The notes under the pieces: model-generated
What the model was told of the DNA's origin: nothing
Database searches by the model: none
What the model saw: only the letters and a program-made list of their open reading frames with translations
In this document: positions 1-12,276 of the stretch, piece after piece
Layout of the letters: the number at the start of each line of letters is the position of its first letter
Numbering within the stretch: position 1 is the stretch's first letter
Program-made: the position numbers and the translations under genes
Source: Arctopsyche grandis
Taxonomy: Eukaryota; Arthropoda; Insecta; Trichoptera; Hydropsychidae
NCBI RefSeq assembly: GCF_051622035.1
Contig: NC_135362.1
Coordinates: 25,009,001-25,073,000 of the forward strand
Length of the DNA: 64,000 nt
Direction of reading: 5' to 3'

Positions 1-695
1 ACATATTGTACTAATTTTATTAATAAAAAAACTTAATTGGGGTATTTAATCATTGTCATATGTTATCATTAACGACTCGGTAAATTGACACGTTGCAAAT
101 GTGCTTTTAGCGGGCGAGTCACTGTTTTATGCATGTGCATCGTCCAAAAGCGCATTACGGAACTATAGAGCGTCATAGTTCACGTTAATTAAGCTACATA
201 TTCATGAAGCGGGCTCATGTGAAATAAATAAATTAACGGATTGACGTATTCATCTAAATCAGCGGTGCCAAAACTGTCGAAATGTAAACAAAAAGTACCA
301 AAAACTAAAATAAAACATAGTCTAAGTACAGAATTCGATTATTAAGATATCCTACAATATCTGGCAACGATATTTGTCGTAGCTTAAGACTTCGACAGAC
401 CCTACGAAAGATGGATCTTTCGACTTAGTTTTCGTCGAACAATAATATATTTTGTCAAATGCAACTTTAAGATCATATTGGCAATAAACATAATATGCCA
501 TTTAATTACATATGTACATCCTAAATTTAATGACAGAAATTACTCCAAGGCGACACATATGATTTTATTATTTTTGTACGTAAACACTACTTTTTTTTAA
601 ACATAACACTACATACAATGCAATGGAGACATATATGGACAACCAACAAAAATTTTACACAGCAAATTTGCGAGAAATACATTAAGTAGGTAGCA
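1..695. other. AT-rich DNA, no gene seen
   Basis: No coding region, RNA gene or recognisable repeat was found. Short ACATATGT/TATGTA-type words, common all over the window, occur here. Confidence 0.5.
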
Positions 696-1200
696 TCATA
701 TATGTATATAATATCGCTATTCTGTGTGTGTCCGTGTGTCTGTGTGTGTGTCTGTCTGTCTGTCTGAGATAACGTTCGCCGTACTAGTAGTTTCGATTTG
801 ACATTAATATGTACGTTACAACTAAACCACTGCCAAAACGTATATAAAAATACAAAAACAAAAAAATAACTTATATATATACTATTTGCTACCGATGTTT
901 TCTCTGGGCAGAGAATTTACCGCCATCTATTGAAATTTTATTTAATTAATTTTTCTATCGGTGTTTTATATTGTTTATATGGAGGTAGGTAGGTCATTTT
1001 TTGCCATTTTTTTAATATTAAACAATTAAATATAAATATGTAATAAAATATATTTAAAAGGTATTTGAAAAGAAATCGACCGCGTGGAGATCGAACACAA
1101 GACCGTCGACAGGTTTCTTTTAATTTTTTTTTATTTAATAACTTAATATGCCAACACCCATACGACGATATGTCATCGGGTACAACACTATTATTGTTAT
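696..1200 (+). mobile_element. Non-autonomous Helitron, family A copy 1
   Basis: The 5' end is TC preceded by A (TCATATATGTATATAATATC), followed by a TG/TCTG microsatellite. The 3' end is a short hairpin (CGACGATATGTCATCG, one mismatch) and then GGTACAACACTA. The copy at 41176-41501 has the same ends and finishes with CTAG. TC start, terminal hairpin and CTAG-like end are the Helitron signature. Here the last G is replaced because a LINE abuts the end. No protein is encoded. Confidence 0.7.
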
Positions 1201-2280
1201 AATATTCAACAAATTCAAAATGCTAATTGGCGTTCCGCAGGGTAGCTTGCTTGGCCCACTCTTGTTCTCCATATATATAAATGACATACCTATTCCAAAA
1301 AACTGTCACATAGCCCTATATGCAGATGATACCACTTGCTTCACAAGTAGCAAAAAACCAGACACTATTCTTAAAAATCTTGAATTTGCAATTAAAACAA
1401 TGACTGAACACTTCACTAAGTGGAAAATTCAAATTAATCAAACCAAAACAGACGCCATATTCTTTAGTGTTAGAAAGCATAAGCCAAGTTTAGATCTGAA
1501 AATCCCCTCTGGAGAAAGTCTGAAATGGCAGTCAGTAATAAAATATTTAGGAGTTACGTTCGATAAAAGAATGAGATGGGCCCCTCACATTGAGGCAGCG
1601 AAATGCAAGGCGATGCGGGGTATATCCTCAATATATCCAATATTTAATCGCCATAGTTCTTTATCAACTCAAAATAAAATAAAATTATATCGCGCGCTCA
1701 TATTGCTATTATTAACCTATGCTTCACATGTATGGAATAACGCCTCGAATACTAATCTTTCCAAGCTCCAAGTAATACAAAATAAATCCCTAAAAATAAT
1801 TTATAATACACCCATATATACTAACTTGAAAATCTGCATGCCATATATAATATTCCGTTTGTTACAGACATTACTAACAAACTTACCAGTAGATTCTATG
1901 ACAGAATCACTAATAACCATACTAACACACTTGTGAAGAGTCTAGGTGATTACAACAAAATGTCTATACTCTTCAGGTATAAACACAGATTACCTAAACA
2001 CAGTCTGCTTTAGGTCATCGACTTTAGAGAGTCTTTAATTAATATTATGTATTAGATGTATTATTAACATTTATAAGGATTGTAAATAGGTTTTTGAGCT
2101 ATTTTTCCTATTATGCTGTAGATTAACATTAGAATAATATAATACTATGATTACTAACCAAATTAAATTAAATTGTAAAATAGAAAATGATCAGTAGATT
2201 AGTAGCTATTAAAATAGATATAAGATGTATTGTGAACATAATTTCGTAATAAAATCAATTTAAAAATCAAAATCAAAATG
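1201..2280 (+). mobile_element. 5'-truncated Jockey-type LINE, copy 1
   Basis: The copy starts directly at the Helitron end and holds the second half of a reverse transcriptase, then about 340 bp of 3' UTR ending in repeated AAATC. The same 3' UTR recurs at 21520-22085, 25800-26072 and 34523-34818, which defines one family of 5'-truncated copies. The AAATC tail suggests target-primed insertion. Confidence 0.85.
1205..1936 (+). pseudogene. Reverse transcriptase fragment (non-LTR)
   Basis: This is the C-terminal half of a non-LTR reverse transcriptase that copies the LINE RNA at its target. GVPQGS followed by LLGP lies at 1229-1258, and the catalytic YADD at 1319-1330. A typical post-domain region (LGVTFDKRMRW, then LLTYASHVWNN) follows. 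The N-terminal endonuclease and fingers are absent, and the last 30 residues look frame-shifted relative to the copy at 21520. It is a dead fragment of the Jockey group; the family assignment is by motif recognition only. Confidence 0.85.
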
Positions 2281-2551
2281 CTAATAGCTCGAATTTTAGA
2301 GAAACATAGATTGGATCCGTTATAACAATAAAGCAAGAAAAATCAATAAATTCTAACAGGAGACGGTTGATCACGCCAGCAGTATATTTGGCCGGAACTT
2401 GAACCCACGACCTCTCTACTGATATGCAATAGCTCTACCAGTGCACTACGCTGTGGCTTTGCAGAAATCACTACGTTAGAATTTAGAATTTAGAGAAGTT
2501 TGGATGACCATTGAATGAAGATCTGAGTTACCGCTCTTTCTAAATGTACTA
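2281..2551. other. Intergenic with a tRNA-like SINE head
   Basis: The stretch 2390-2458, read on the minus strand, is tRNA-like: an A-box-like TAGTGCACTGGTAGAGC and a B-box-like GGTTCAAGTTCC. It differs from the other SINE heads in the window and lacks a clear acceptor stem, so it is better read as a SINE head than as a functional tRNA. Confidence 0.45.
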
Positions 2552-2916
2552 CTGTAAGTCCTCTACTTACGCGGTTAATTCGTTCCGAAATTTTCAGTGT
2601 AAGTCGAAAACCGCGTAAGTCGAGGAATTCTTTAATTCGATATATTTTATGTGTGAACTGTACATATGTATGTATGTATTAATATTTTTGTATCAAGGGA
2701 CAATTGAGAAAAATAAGAGTAAGTGTATAAATCTTCATGAAAGTAACAATTATTTGGTAACCGACATTGCTGGAATTTTACTGATCATTGTGAACTTGAA
2801 GATCGAGTACATAAAAGTGGAAGTGGTCGCGTTGCCATGGTTATTTAGTGCTAAATATATTTTTGTCCCTATGTGTTTTTTTTTAATTCTCAACCGCGTA
2901 AATCGAGGACTTACTG
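2552..2916. mobile_element. Tigger/pogo-like MITE
   Basis: Terminal inverted repeats of about 25 bp begin CTGTAAGTCCTC on the left and CAGTAAGTCCTCGATTTACG on the right, flanked by TA on both sides (2550-2551 and 2917-2918). This form of terminus (CAGTAAGTCC, TA target) is typical of Tigger/pogo elements. No transposase is present inside. Confidence 0.75.
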
Positions 2917-4154
2917 TATATTAAATTTAAACGTACGTGTCAGGTTTACAAAGTACGACGATTACAACTATGATCACTCGACTGATGACAGATAAATCAC
3001 TATGACCTTGTAAATCGCTATGAATTGATAAATGATTTCTATTATTTTTTATACCTAAATATGTACATCCCTTAAAATAAACAATTTTACGATAGTTTGT
3101 TCGAGATAATGATTTGAATTATTATAAAATAATGACTATTCCAATGAAAACACATACACATAGACTTATATGAGGCGTGATAAATTTAAAAGGCATCCCC
3201 AACAAATTCGTCAGGATGAAAAAGTACAACAAAGAAATTAAAAGAAGAAGGGAAAAATGTCGCTGTCAAGCTTGTTTTCTGTAATAAGGTGTCATTAAAT
3301 TAAAAGCGTTCGAGGAAAGAAAAGAAAATACCCCATAATGGGCGTCCAAGTGGCGGCCAGAGACCATTAGCATTTCGGTCGTAATTAAAGTGGAAAATTC
3401 AAACTGAAAACGTCCGTCGATAATAATTGCAAGGGACTCGCATTAGTTCGGATACAGTCAATATTCATTCAGCTTCCCAGTTAGCCAATCCAATTATCTA
3501 TAGAACTTAAAACGGCTTAGTTTTAATGCCATAGTGGTTTTTCCTAACAGACATGCATGAATTCCAACTTTTTATTCACTTTAAATTTCGGAGCCTTTGC
3601 CAAAAGTGCTCAAATATCCAGGATATCCTTGGATATCTTATCAGCAGTTGTATAAATCGAATGATTATCTTTAAATTTAACGTTTAATAGTTAAACTTCT
3701 GTTGAGCGCATTTTTCAAGTGCCTTTAAAAGAGCTTAGAAGGGTACTCTTTGAATGAAATACGCAACTTTTTAAAAGAAAAAGGTTTCCCATTTCTTTCT
3801 AAGCGAATGGAAATGTAAGCAGAAAGGTGTTGGTCGAAATGCGGTGACTTTTTACTGCCTTTCCATTTATTTACATTTAAATTTTACGCAAAACTGTTGT
3901 CGTGCAGAATCGATTAGCATATTAAATGCACGTTTGATATTGATTATCACTATATTTTTTTTTATGTTTCCACAATTGAATCATGTAAACATACAAAAAA
4001 ATATATATTTTAAATTTTATATAATATTTATATTTTCCCATGATGGCATTGCGGGTTGCCCCTAAGCGACACCTATAGTATTAAACTTGTACATATATAC
4101 ATTTATAGATAATAAATTTGAAATAATATTCAAATTGTGGGGACATAGTGGGTG
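2917..4154. other. No gene seen; single-copy-looking DNA
   Basis: Nothing repetitive was recognised. The part at about 3180-3560 is GC-richer and contains TAATTA-type words, so it could be a conserved non-coding element. The open frames here are short and unconvincing. Confidence 0.4.
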
Positions 4155-4375
4155 GGATGGTTTTAATAATTTGATGACGAACCGTTTCAACAATGAAATC
4201 GGATAAAATGGCAAACTCTGGTAGGAAACGGTCGACTTGGAGTCACAAATAACCAAGTCTGACCAGCAGTACTGCAGAAATACTTCTACATAAATTCTTT
4301 TCGTTCGGGGTCAACCCAGGGCTTATACCCGAGAACCTCTCGGTGGTAAGCATTAACGCAACCATTATTTTTTTA
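4155..4375 (-). mobile_element. tRNA-derived SINE, head type 2
   Basis: Read on the minus strand, it has a head of the GGTTCTCGGGTATAAGCC type, an AGTACTGCTGGTCAGACTTGG linker, and the central body shared by all SINEs here (GTGACTCCA, then GTTTCC, then TTTGCCA, then GAAACGGTTC). It is close to the copies at 31385 and 44417. Confidence 0.75.
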
Positions 4376-4380
4376 CTTCA

Positions 4381-4960
4381 TCTACGTACACATGTAGTAA
4401 CAATAGATGAAGTTTTGTGATCATGCAAAAATTCAAATTCGCGATTTTGACTAATTCGAAGTCAGAATGGATCACGTTTTTATGATCTAGAATATGTAAG
4501 TGTGTGTGTGTGTGTGTGTGTTTTAGTATGTTTTTCTGTGTATTTTGGGGATTTTTTGCACACCGTTAATCCTACGGAACTGAAACCTAGAATCGGTAGC
4601 TGAAATTGTAATAGAATTTATAAATGTTATACCTTGTTTTTTTTTTAAATATAATTACCTCAACCGGGAGTAGTACTTTTACTAAAGAGGATCGAAGTAT
4701 TTTATGTTTTTATCGGAAACCTTTCGGTGTATTGATCTGAAATGTCATATCTAGAAGTTTAAGCCCAAAACTTTTTCTTCCACTATTCGACCCCTTAAAC
4801 ATGTGTAGTCTTCACGAGAAATTTGAGAAACATATTTTGAACACCATTAGTCCTATCGAACTCAAATTTAGTATCGGTTACTGAAATTCTTATCGATAAA
4901 ATGTAATTTTTTAAGATGACCGGAAACCTCCCCTTATAGGTGTCCTCTTTTTTTATTATT
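4381..4960 (+). mobile_element. Helitron fragment, family C
   Basis: It begins with TC after A (TCTACGTACACATGTAGTAA) and continues through a (TG)n tract at about 4499-4522 into a block repeated at 37854-38125 and 53615-54003. Inside, the motif around GAACACCGTTAGTCCTA occurs twice. No clean 3' end was found. Confidence 0.6.
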
Positions 4961-5023
4961 AGTTCGTATTATACCATGTAAAATAAAATAAAACATAGTC
5001 GAATTATACACCACCCATGTATG

Positions 5024-5406
5024 GGTCTACGTGACGAGCCAGAATGTTAAATTAGAGAAAACACAAATATCGGAAGGCAAAGATCGAAAATCGAAAGATC
5101 TTAAGTCGAAAGATAAAAAAGGGTGCATGGTAAACGGTACATACTCACTTAATTTGCGCGAGCAGGGTACAACAGGAACAAGAGGAACAAGCTTTTCCTC
5201 CCGTATTCTGCACGCGCACATTAATACGGGAGGAACAGCCTGTTCCTCTTGTTCCTGTTGTATCCTGCTCGCGCAAATAAAGTGAGTATGTACGTGAGTA
5301 TGTACCGTTTACCATGCACCCTTTTTTATCTTTCGACTTAGATCTTTCGATTTTCGATCTTTGCGTTTTCTGTAATTTAACATTCCGGCTCGTCACGGAG
5401 ACCGCG
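5024..5406. mobile_element. Long foldback (inverted-repeat) element, complete copy
   Basis: Two nearly perfect arms of about 180 bp (5024-5208 and 5221-5402) are separated by a loop of roughly 12 bp at the CTCCCGTATT...AATACGGGAG centre. The outer ends are GGTCTACGTGACGAGCC and its near complement. CATGTATG flanks both sides (5016-5023 and 5407-5414) and may be an 8-bp target duplication, though that word is common here. It has no protein. Partial copies lie at 36577-36850 and 37466-37683. Confidence 0.85.
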
Positions 5407-5413
5407 CATGTAT

Positions 5414-7274
5414 GTTTGTATTTTACGAATTAAAAACCAACGAACACTCATTGACCGTTTGTATTTTATAAGAGAAAGATATATATCGATAAGACAACGA
5501 TACAAATAAATCATGCGGCAATTTCTACAACAGAAAAACTGTTTCATATACGCGTGTAAGTAAGCGTACATATGTATGTAACTATTGAGAGTAGAATTTG
5601 TAATAATATCAACTGTGAAATAAGATACAAGGTATAAGCAATCCCAAAATCCAATATTGACATCTTACAAACAGAGAGCTCTCAAACATATAATGAAACT
5701 CAAATTAACCTTTTCAAATATACTAACATACATATGTACATATATACTAAACAAAAATCCTAAGACAACATTTTCTTCTGTTATATACAAAACTTGGGAA
5801 ATGCTGCCACATAAACACACATTAACCACATCTAAATGAAAATAATATTCGAGAGTGGGTGTGCACGTTTTCGTAATTGGCACTTTAGGGACTCACGTGG
5901 GTGTGCACCTCGAATATACATACATACATATAAGCATTTTTATCAAACAATATAATTAAACTTGTATAATACCAACATTGAAACGAGATTAATTTCACAC
6001 CAATTTAAACAATTCCATAGCTTTCGAAAAGTCAAAATGGTCGAGTCTTCGGCTTCAGACAAGAAAGGTTAAAATAACATAAACTTCAATTGAATATATT
6101 ATTATTTCAATGAAAACTCGCAACTGATATTATTCTATATTCTTTAAACAAAACAATAGATTTGTGTTATATATGTATATAATATAGGTATATGTATTAA
6201 ACTTGGTAAGTTATAGTGATGTTATCAAATTTAATCTCGGCTTAACTCGGATAGGGGTACGAACTATAAACGTTGACCTAGTTTAATCATTTGACAATTT
6301 GCAACTGGATAGAGATCGTTAAATTCCGTTGAAATGTTCAAGTAATATAATGAACTACGAGAAAGAATTATTTCAGTTTATCTTCGAAGGAATTTGTACC
6401 GTTGTGTTAGCGCGTGCTAAATTCGCACACTCCTCTCGTATTTTATATGAATTATCTGTAGATTGCGAGCGCAAAACTTTCTTATGAAGCTGTGTATAAT
6501 ATGTACCTATAGAATAGGATTATCAAATATCTCGAAACTAATTTCGGCTGTCGTAAAAGCTATAATGGGCAGAAGTGTGGCACACAAACCGCACAAAGTC
6601 GACTCGAATTAAGTGCACACCAACGCGAGAGGAAAATCTATACAAGCCCACGGTTTTTCCCATTGCTAAAAATAAACTCACACAGGCAACTTTATGACTG
6701 ATTCATTCTAATGAAGTATTGTAGAGTGAAATGTATTAAAAAGGGTGAATAATCCAATTTAGAATTTTCCAGTGTTGATGTACTTATAAGGGTATGAAAT
6801 GTGTGTGTGAAAAATCCGGTGTGACATTTCAATAAAACGAAAGAATGAGCCTCTCGACCTCTGCCGTACAAAGAGGGGATCACTTCACTCAGAAAGAGGA
6901 CACGGGAAAAGATATTCGAGGAAAACATTTCCGAGAAATTCCCACTTTTCCCAATATACCCCCCCATGTGTGAACGGAACGTGAAAGGTAAAGTGGCACG
7001 AAAGGAATTGGAAAAAAATCATACGACTAATTCAATTACGAAAGGTTATCTGAAATTGGATTGATTAATAAAAAAAAACAAACATTGGCGTGGGTACAGT
7101 AACGATCATCGAAATCGGATACCTAGATTTATGAACGTATATATGCTCATATTTTGTAAGCCTATCTACAAATTCATTGTCTATTTTGCAGTCGTAATGT
7201 CAATCGAATAACAATGTTTTAAATAATATGTATAATTTCATTGAAAAAAGTACACATTAAGGTTGTTCTCACTT
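5414..7274. other. No gene seen
   Basis: AT-rich, mostly single-copy-looking DNA. The part at 6400-7000 is somewhat GC-richer. No open frame with recognisable protein features was found. Confidence 0.4.
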
Positions 7275-7745
7275 TGCGGAAACCAAAAAACATATTTATT
7301 TTATTTAATTGAAAACACAAACACTCGCCTTTACAGATCGATCCAAAGTCTACTTAAACAGATACAATTAATCAATACAATCAATATACATAATAGATAC
7401 AATTAATCAATACAATCAATATACATAGCATTTAATATAATGCAAATTCATACAAACAACCACAGTGACATATATGGAGAAATTTTTGCAGCACTTTATA
7501 ATCAAATTGGCGAGCCACACGACGCTGAATAGCTTGAGATTAGCTATAGAGATAGGAAAGAGAAGCCAATTTCACAGAAAACTTTTCAATGAAAATCGGA
7601 AAAATTGGCAAACTCTGATTAGAAACGATCGACCTGGAGTCACAAATCAAGGTCTGGCCAGATGCGGGACAGTAGCGGGACTCGAACTCGTAACCACTCT
7701 GCTTTAAAGCTTATTATACTAACCACTAGTCCACGCCGCTGGTTG
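7275..7745 (-). mobile_element. tRNA-derived SINE, full-length head type 1
   Basis: On the minus strand the tRNA-like head has an A-box-like TGGACTAGTGGTTAG and a B-box-like AGTTCGAGTCC. The shared central body follows, then a block with AGATGTCACTGTGG-like sequence, and the copy ends in an (AAATA)-type tail at about 7295. It is one of the more complete copies. Confidence 0.85.
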
Positions 7746-7796
7746 AGAAACCGAAACAATAAATTTGTCAAATATACTGAATAATTTTATATAATA

Positions 7797-8211
7797 CTAG
7801 CTGAACCCTGCATGCGTTGCAATGCCACAATAACGCATGCAATGCCCGTTCTCGTTTCTCGATAAGTAAATGTTTCAGTTTCAAATTTATACTTAATAAT
7901 CAAATTAAATTACAATAATGATAATTTGTCAGAAAAACGAAGGCGGCTAATACATTTGAAATTATTCAATTGTCTGTTTATTTTAACCTAACAACGGAGG
8001 TGGCGACGCGAAAGCATTTGAAATGATTGCGTTGCAATGCCACTCATTCCCGTTTTTCCCGTTTCCGTTCCCGTTATTGGGCGATTTTTTTTTTACAGAC
8101 ACAATCGCCGACATACACACAATAACTCCTATAAGTTTCATTGTAATCGGTTGAATGGTATAGCAATGCATACGTGACAGACAGACAAACATTGATTTTC
8201 ATATATACAGA
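7797..8211 (-). mobile_element. Non-autonomous Helitron, family B, complete
   Basis: On the minus strand it starts TCTGTATATATGAAAATCAA and ends GGGTTCAGCTAG, with a GCAT...ATGC hairpin just before. The flanks are A and T, exactly the AT target Helitrons use. It shares its 5' 100 bp with the copy at 15735-15942. No coding capacity. Confidence 0.8.
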
Positions 8212-8923
8212 TAACATAGTAGAGTAGAATAAAAACTTACAAAGAAATGTACTTTCTTTGGTTGATAAATAAATCAAAAAGATTTCGGACAAAAAATCAA
8301 AACTTATTATGAAGTTGTGTACAAATAAATTGCTTTTCTTGTAAAGTGAATACGGTTAACAATAAAATATCCTAGAAACTATATATCTTACTCACGATGA
8401 TCTCATCTAACGATTCTTGAAATTAGTAACGCTTTCTCGACACGTTACGTACACTACTAATATACAATATAAAAATAATGTTGAAAAACGTCATATTATA
8501 AAGTTGTGGAAATTCTTCGCTCGGTTATTTATCACGCAAAATATCCTTTCTCACTCGGCCAATTTACGTAAGTAAAAAAAAAACTTCAACAATACCAGTA
8601 CATTATACGGGAGAGTTCTGTGCAAAAAGATGAGCAACGAAAAATATGAAAAAAGGTACAAGACGAAAAAGACGCGGATAAAAGTGGTGAAAGCTTTCGA
8701 GTAAGTCGACTTTGTGAAAAGTTCAAACGGGAAATGGCCCAGCTTAATATTATACATATAATCCTTTAAAAATATGTATCCTTACGGTGAAACGAACATT
8801 ACATATCCTTTGTATTTATTTTATTTAAATATAGAAATATCATATTAACGTAAGCCCCTGGCTTTATAACATAAAAAACCAATGTTTTGTCTCCAAGAAT
8901 AAATATACATATACACTTCCCCG
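8212..8923. other. No gene seen
   Basis: AT-rich DNA without recognisable gene or repeat. Confidence 0.4.
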
Positions 8924-9073
8924 AAAATAAGCTCTACTATGGTATTAAGGGATTCTACCATGATTTTTAAGAAATAACCTAGAGGTAAGAAGGTTCACAA
9001 GAAAATAAGCCCCAGTGCAGTTTTCTAGTGTAAAATTAATATAAGACCGAGTCTTATTTTCGGGGAAAGACGG
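8924..9073. mobile_element. Short MITE with TTCCCCGAAAATAAG ends
   Basis: CTTCCCCGAAAATAAGCTC at the left is mirrored by the complement of CTTATTTTCGGGGAAAG at the right, about 150 bp apart. It is a small palindromic DNA element; the superfamily is probably mariner/Tigger by appearance only. Confidence 0.65.
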
Positions 9074-9326
9074 TTTTACATACATGTATAAGCGTATCAA
9101 ACCATGAAAATAGAAAATTTACAAAAGTTAAGTTTACTTATAAAATGGGCTTTTTTAAATTATATATAAGGAACTTACATATGTATATTCGAACAGACAA
9201 AAAAAATCTTAAAATAAATTTGCATTTTTTCAATATAACTGTTGAAATTCTTATAAAAAGACCAACTAATTAAATATAACAAATTTCCACTCATACATCA
9301 CATTCAATTATAAAAATACGAATATA

Positions 9327-9564
9327 TGAGAGCCGTTATATTTGAAAGTGGCGATAGTCCAATATTCAGTTCCAACAACAATATTTCTGCTTGATTTATT
9401 TTACAAATTGTTATCACTTATTAAATTTCCAGAATCTCGGAAAAGCAGAAACGTATTAGTATTTTTAAATATTGTTAAACGCAAATCATTATATTTCATT
9501 TTTTGCTAGATATTTCTCGAAATGAAGAAAAGTGGACATGCCACTTTAAGATATAACGGCTCAC
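9327..9564. mobile_element. MITE with GAGCCGTTATAT ends, copy 1
   Basis: Inverted ends of about 25 bp: GAGCCGTTATATTTGAAAG on the left, matching the complement of ACTTTAAGATATAACGGCTC on the right. A diverged second copy lies at 18350-18592 and shares the interior (GTATTTTTAAATATTGTTAA). Confidence 0.75.
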
Positions 9565-9566
9565 AT

Positions 9567-9790
9567 CAACCAGCAGCATAGACTAATGGTTAGCATACCT
9601 TGCTATGGTCAGTGTGTATGAGTTCGAGTCACACTGGTTGCTGCTGGTCAGAGCTTGGTTAGTTACCAGGTCGGTCGTTTCTGATCAGAGTTTGCTAATT
9701 TTTCTATTTTTCATTGAAACGATTCCTACAAAATTGACTTTCCCTCCCAATTCTCTCAAGAAATCTTGTCTGTGGATGTGTGGAAAATGT
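9567..9790 (+). mobile_element. tRNA-derived SINE, head and body, truncated
   Basis: The head AGACTAATGGTTAGCAT (A-box-like) and GAGTTCGAGTCAC (B-box-like) is followed by the shared body with TTTGCTAATTT and CATTGAAACG. The tail is missing. Confidence 0.8.
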
Positions 9791-9986
9791 AATTGTTGAT
9801 GTTTATTGTATAAAATTCGTATTGTTGCATATAAATGTTTATTGAACGTATTGTATGCGATGTTTATTGATGGTATTGTACATATGCGATGTTTGCAATG
9901 TATGACCAAAGATGTCATGTATGGTTTCGAGTTATGTAATAATTATGTATGAAAATATATATAATTTATTGATGTAATGACGAGTG

Positions 9987-10193
<207 letters not shown>

Positions 10194-10199
10194 TGCTGG

Positions 10200-10217
10200 T
10201 TAGGTTAGGTTAGGTTA
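10200..10217 (+). repeat. Short (TTAGG)3 run
   Basis: Three TTAGG units plus TTA. TTAGG is the common arthropod telomere repeat; a run this short can be chance or an interstitial remnant. Confidence 0.8.
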
Positions 10218-11659
10218 AATTACGTGAAAGGTCGCATACTTTTGGTTCGTAAATATCTGAATGTTTTTCCGCAATTAATTGACTTACTCTTGAAGCTATG
10301 CTTACTACTGATAAGAAATCACTGCAATACATGTATGTAAGAGTGAAATGGAAAATATGCGTTACTCAGGCGTTTAGAAGATTGAAGTAATTTGAAGCCA
10401 TTCATGAACTCATACAGTTACATATACATATATTACATAGGTATATGAAATAAAGTACATATACATGTGTATATACTGAGAGATGAAAATTCAGCTGTCA
10501 CGAAAGAAAACACACGGCAAAGTTTATTCCTTTGACTCAATCAGAGAAAAGTTTACCGAGTGCGAAAGAGCCTCGTTAAATTTTTCGCAAGGCTGTCTCT
10601 CGACCCCCTCCTCTCGGAAAACCCCCCGCCCCGGTAAGCCACCGTTCATTAACAAGAGACAAAATCGATCTCTTTTATTCGCTTTTAGGCTGTCGGGCAT
10701 TAGTGTCGACTTAGTTAGGGGTGCGGGCACGAAACCCTTGTCGTAGATGGAAGACGTGTGCCGTGGAAATTCGAGAATGGGGGAAAGTGGAGCCTCGATA
10801 TAAAGGGAGCCTCCGTTGGTACTTATGGAGGGTCGTGAAGGGTTCTCCCGAAATAAAATAATGAAAAAGAAAGAGTTAACAGGACCCGCAACAGGGCAGG
10901 TGCTTTGAATCGATTCAAGAAAAATACAATCAACAGTACAATTATCATCTATCAAGTCGAACGGTCTTTTCATAGTATTATTTTGATCCACGTTTCACTT
11001 AAATCGATGGTGAATTCGATATTCGTCTGCAAACGAATAGGCAGATATGGCTTAGAAAAAGAATGATAACTATTCTCCTACCATTTTTGGTTTTAAAATT
11101 CCAGAAAAATTGACAAAAATACCCCTAAAAAATGTTGTGATGGTATATTAGAGAGCAGCAAAAGATAAGGAATATCACAATACAATCGGCCCAGTGATCC
11201 AAATTGTGTTCATCACTGTCTTTTAGTGAAGCAAAATGGGAGGCCACACTTCATCTGATGGATTTAAATTGTAAATTGAACTTGTTATGTAATAACTGGG
11301 GTGATGTGTTTACATACATAAATGGATCAATGTCAGAATTTGACGAAAATTTTGTATGCCTTCCGAAACTCTCCAAACTGTGAAACATTCCAAACTCCAC
11401 GATGTTTCATAATCAAATGTTCTATTAATTGAAAAGTGTGTAAATTTGACTAAAATTAAACACTAAACTCAATTTTATGGAAACTTCAGAGGAAAGTAAA
11501 ATACTATAGACAATTTTTAAATTCAATATTAATATAAGCTTTTAATTAATAAAAACTCATAATCTATTAATTAATAAAAAATGTATGTATATGAGAAGGT
11601 GTGCAACAAATCACCGTTATGAAAATTCAACTATGAAACTTGTGACATTATGTAAGTAG
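10218..11659. other. No gene seen; GC-richer island at 10480-10870
   Basis: The stretch 10480-10870 is GC-richer than its surroundings, open in both directions for up to 155 codons, and apparently single copy. Neither translation resembles a known protein. It may be conserved non-coding DNA. Confidence 0.4.
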
Positions 11660-12175
11660 AAGCATCGAGAAGGCACAACTGATAGCCAACTGTCATCACG
11701 TCGATTTGAGAGATGAATCCGATGTAATAATTATTGATTTCGTTTATGAATATTTTTTTTATATCCTCATCTCGGAGATAATTGCCTACTTTAATGAAAG
11801 CTAGCCTCCGTATGTCGGTAAAATATCAAAATGATCGGAAGAGTGGAAGTGGTTCAAAATGAGCTCACAAATATTGTCTATGCAAAAAAAATGGAATGGA
11901 AAAAAGAACGCATAAATATGTATAATAAGCTTAGAAGATTAATCAAAATGTAAGCAGAAATTAAAAAAATAAAATTAAACCATTATTCAAGTGAAATAGA
12001 AAGGGGCGTTTGGATAGTTACCTGTCATCACGTCAATCTGACAGATGTTTCCAATATAATTTTTAATGATTTCGTTGTTGATTGAAGTCTTCTAGCTTCA
12101 TATCGGAGACATTTGATAACTTTAATCAGAGCTAACCTCCAAATGTTGGTATCAAACCAATCGGAAGAGTGGTAT
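11660..12175 (+). repeat. Dispersed repeat family D, two adjacent copies
   Basis: Two diverged units (about 11660-11900 and 11995-12175) share ACTGTCATCACGTC, a TCTGACAGATG-like word and GATCGGAAGAGTGGAAGTGG. Further copies lie at 14060 (minus), 18771, 19067 and 38334. The class is unknown. Confidence 0.7.
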
Positions 12176-12182
12176 ATATATG

Positions 12183-12185
<3 letters not shown>

Positions 12186-12276
<91 letters not shown>
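12186..12276. repeat. (TA)n microsatellite with GTGTGTGT end
   Basis: About 83 bp of TA followed by GT repeats. Confidence 0.97.

Noticed and set aside
2390..2458. tRNA gene on the minus strand
   Set aside because: A- and B-box-like words are present, but acceptor stem pairing and anticodon arm are not convincing; read as a SINE head.
2975..3010. CTGATGA core suggestive of a hammerhead ribozyme
   Set aside because: No GAAA strand follows at a suitable distance.
5016..5414. CRISPR-like or terminator hairpin
   Set aside because: The inverted repeat is about 380 bp with dispersed relatives, so it is a foldback mobile element in a eukaryotic genome.
10200..10217. Telomere or telomere-fusion site
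   Set aside because: Only three TTAGG units; too short to infer a telomeric origin.
10524..10991. 155-codon open frame on the minus strand in the GC-richer island
   Set aside because: No domain, signal peptide or repeat is recognisable, the opposite strand is open too, and the composition looks like single-copy non-coding DNA.
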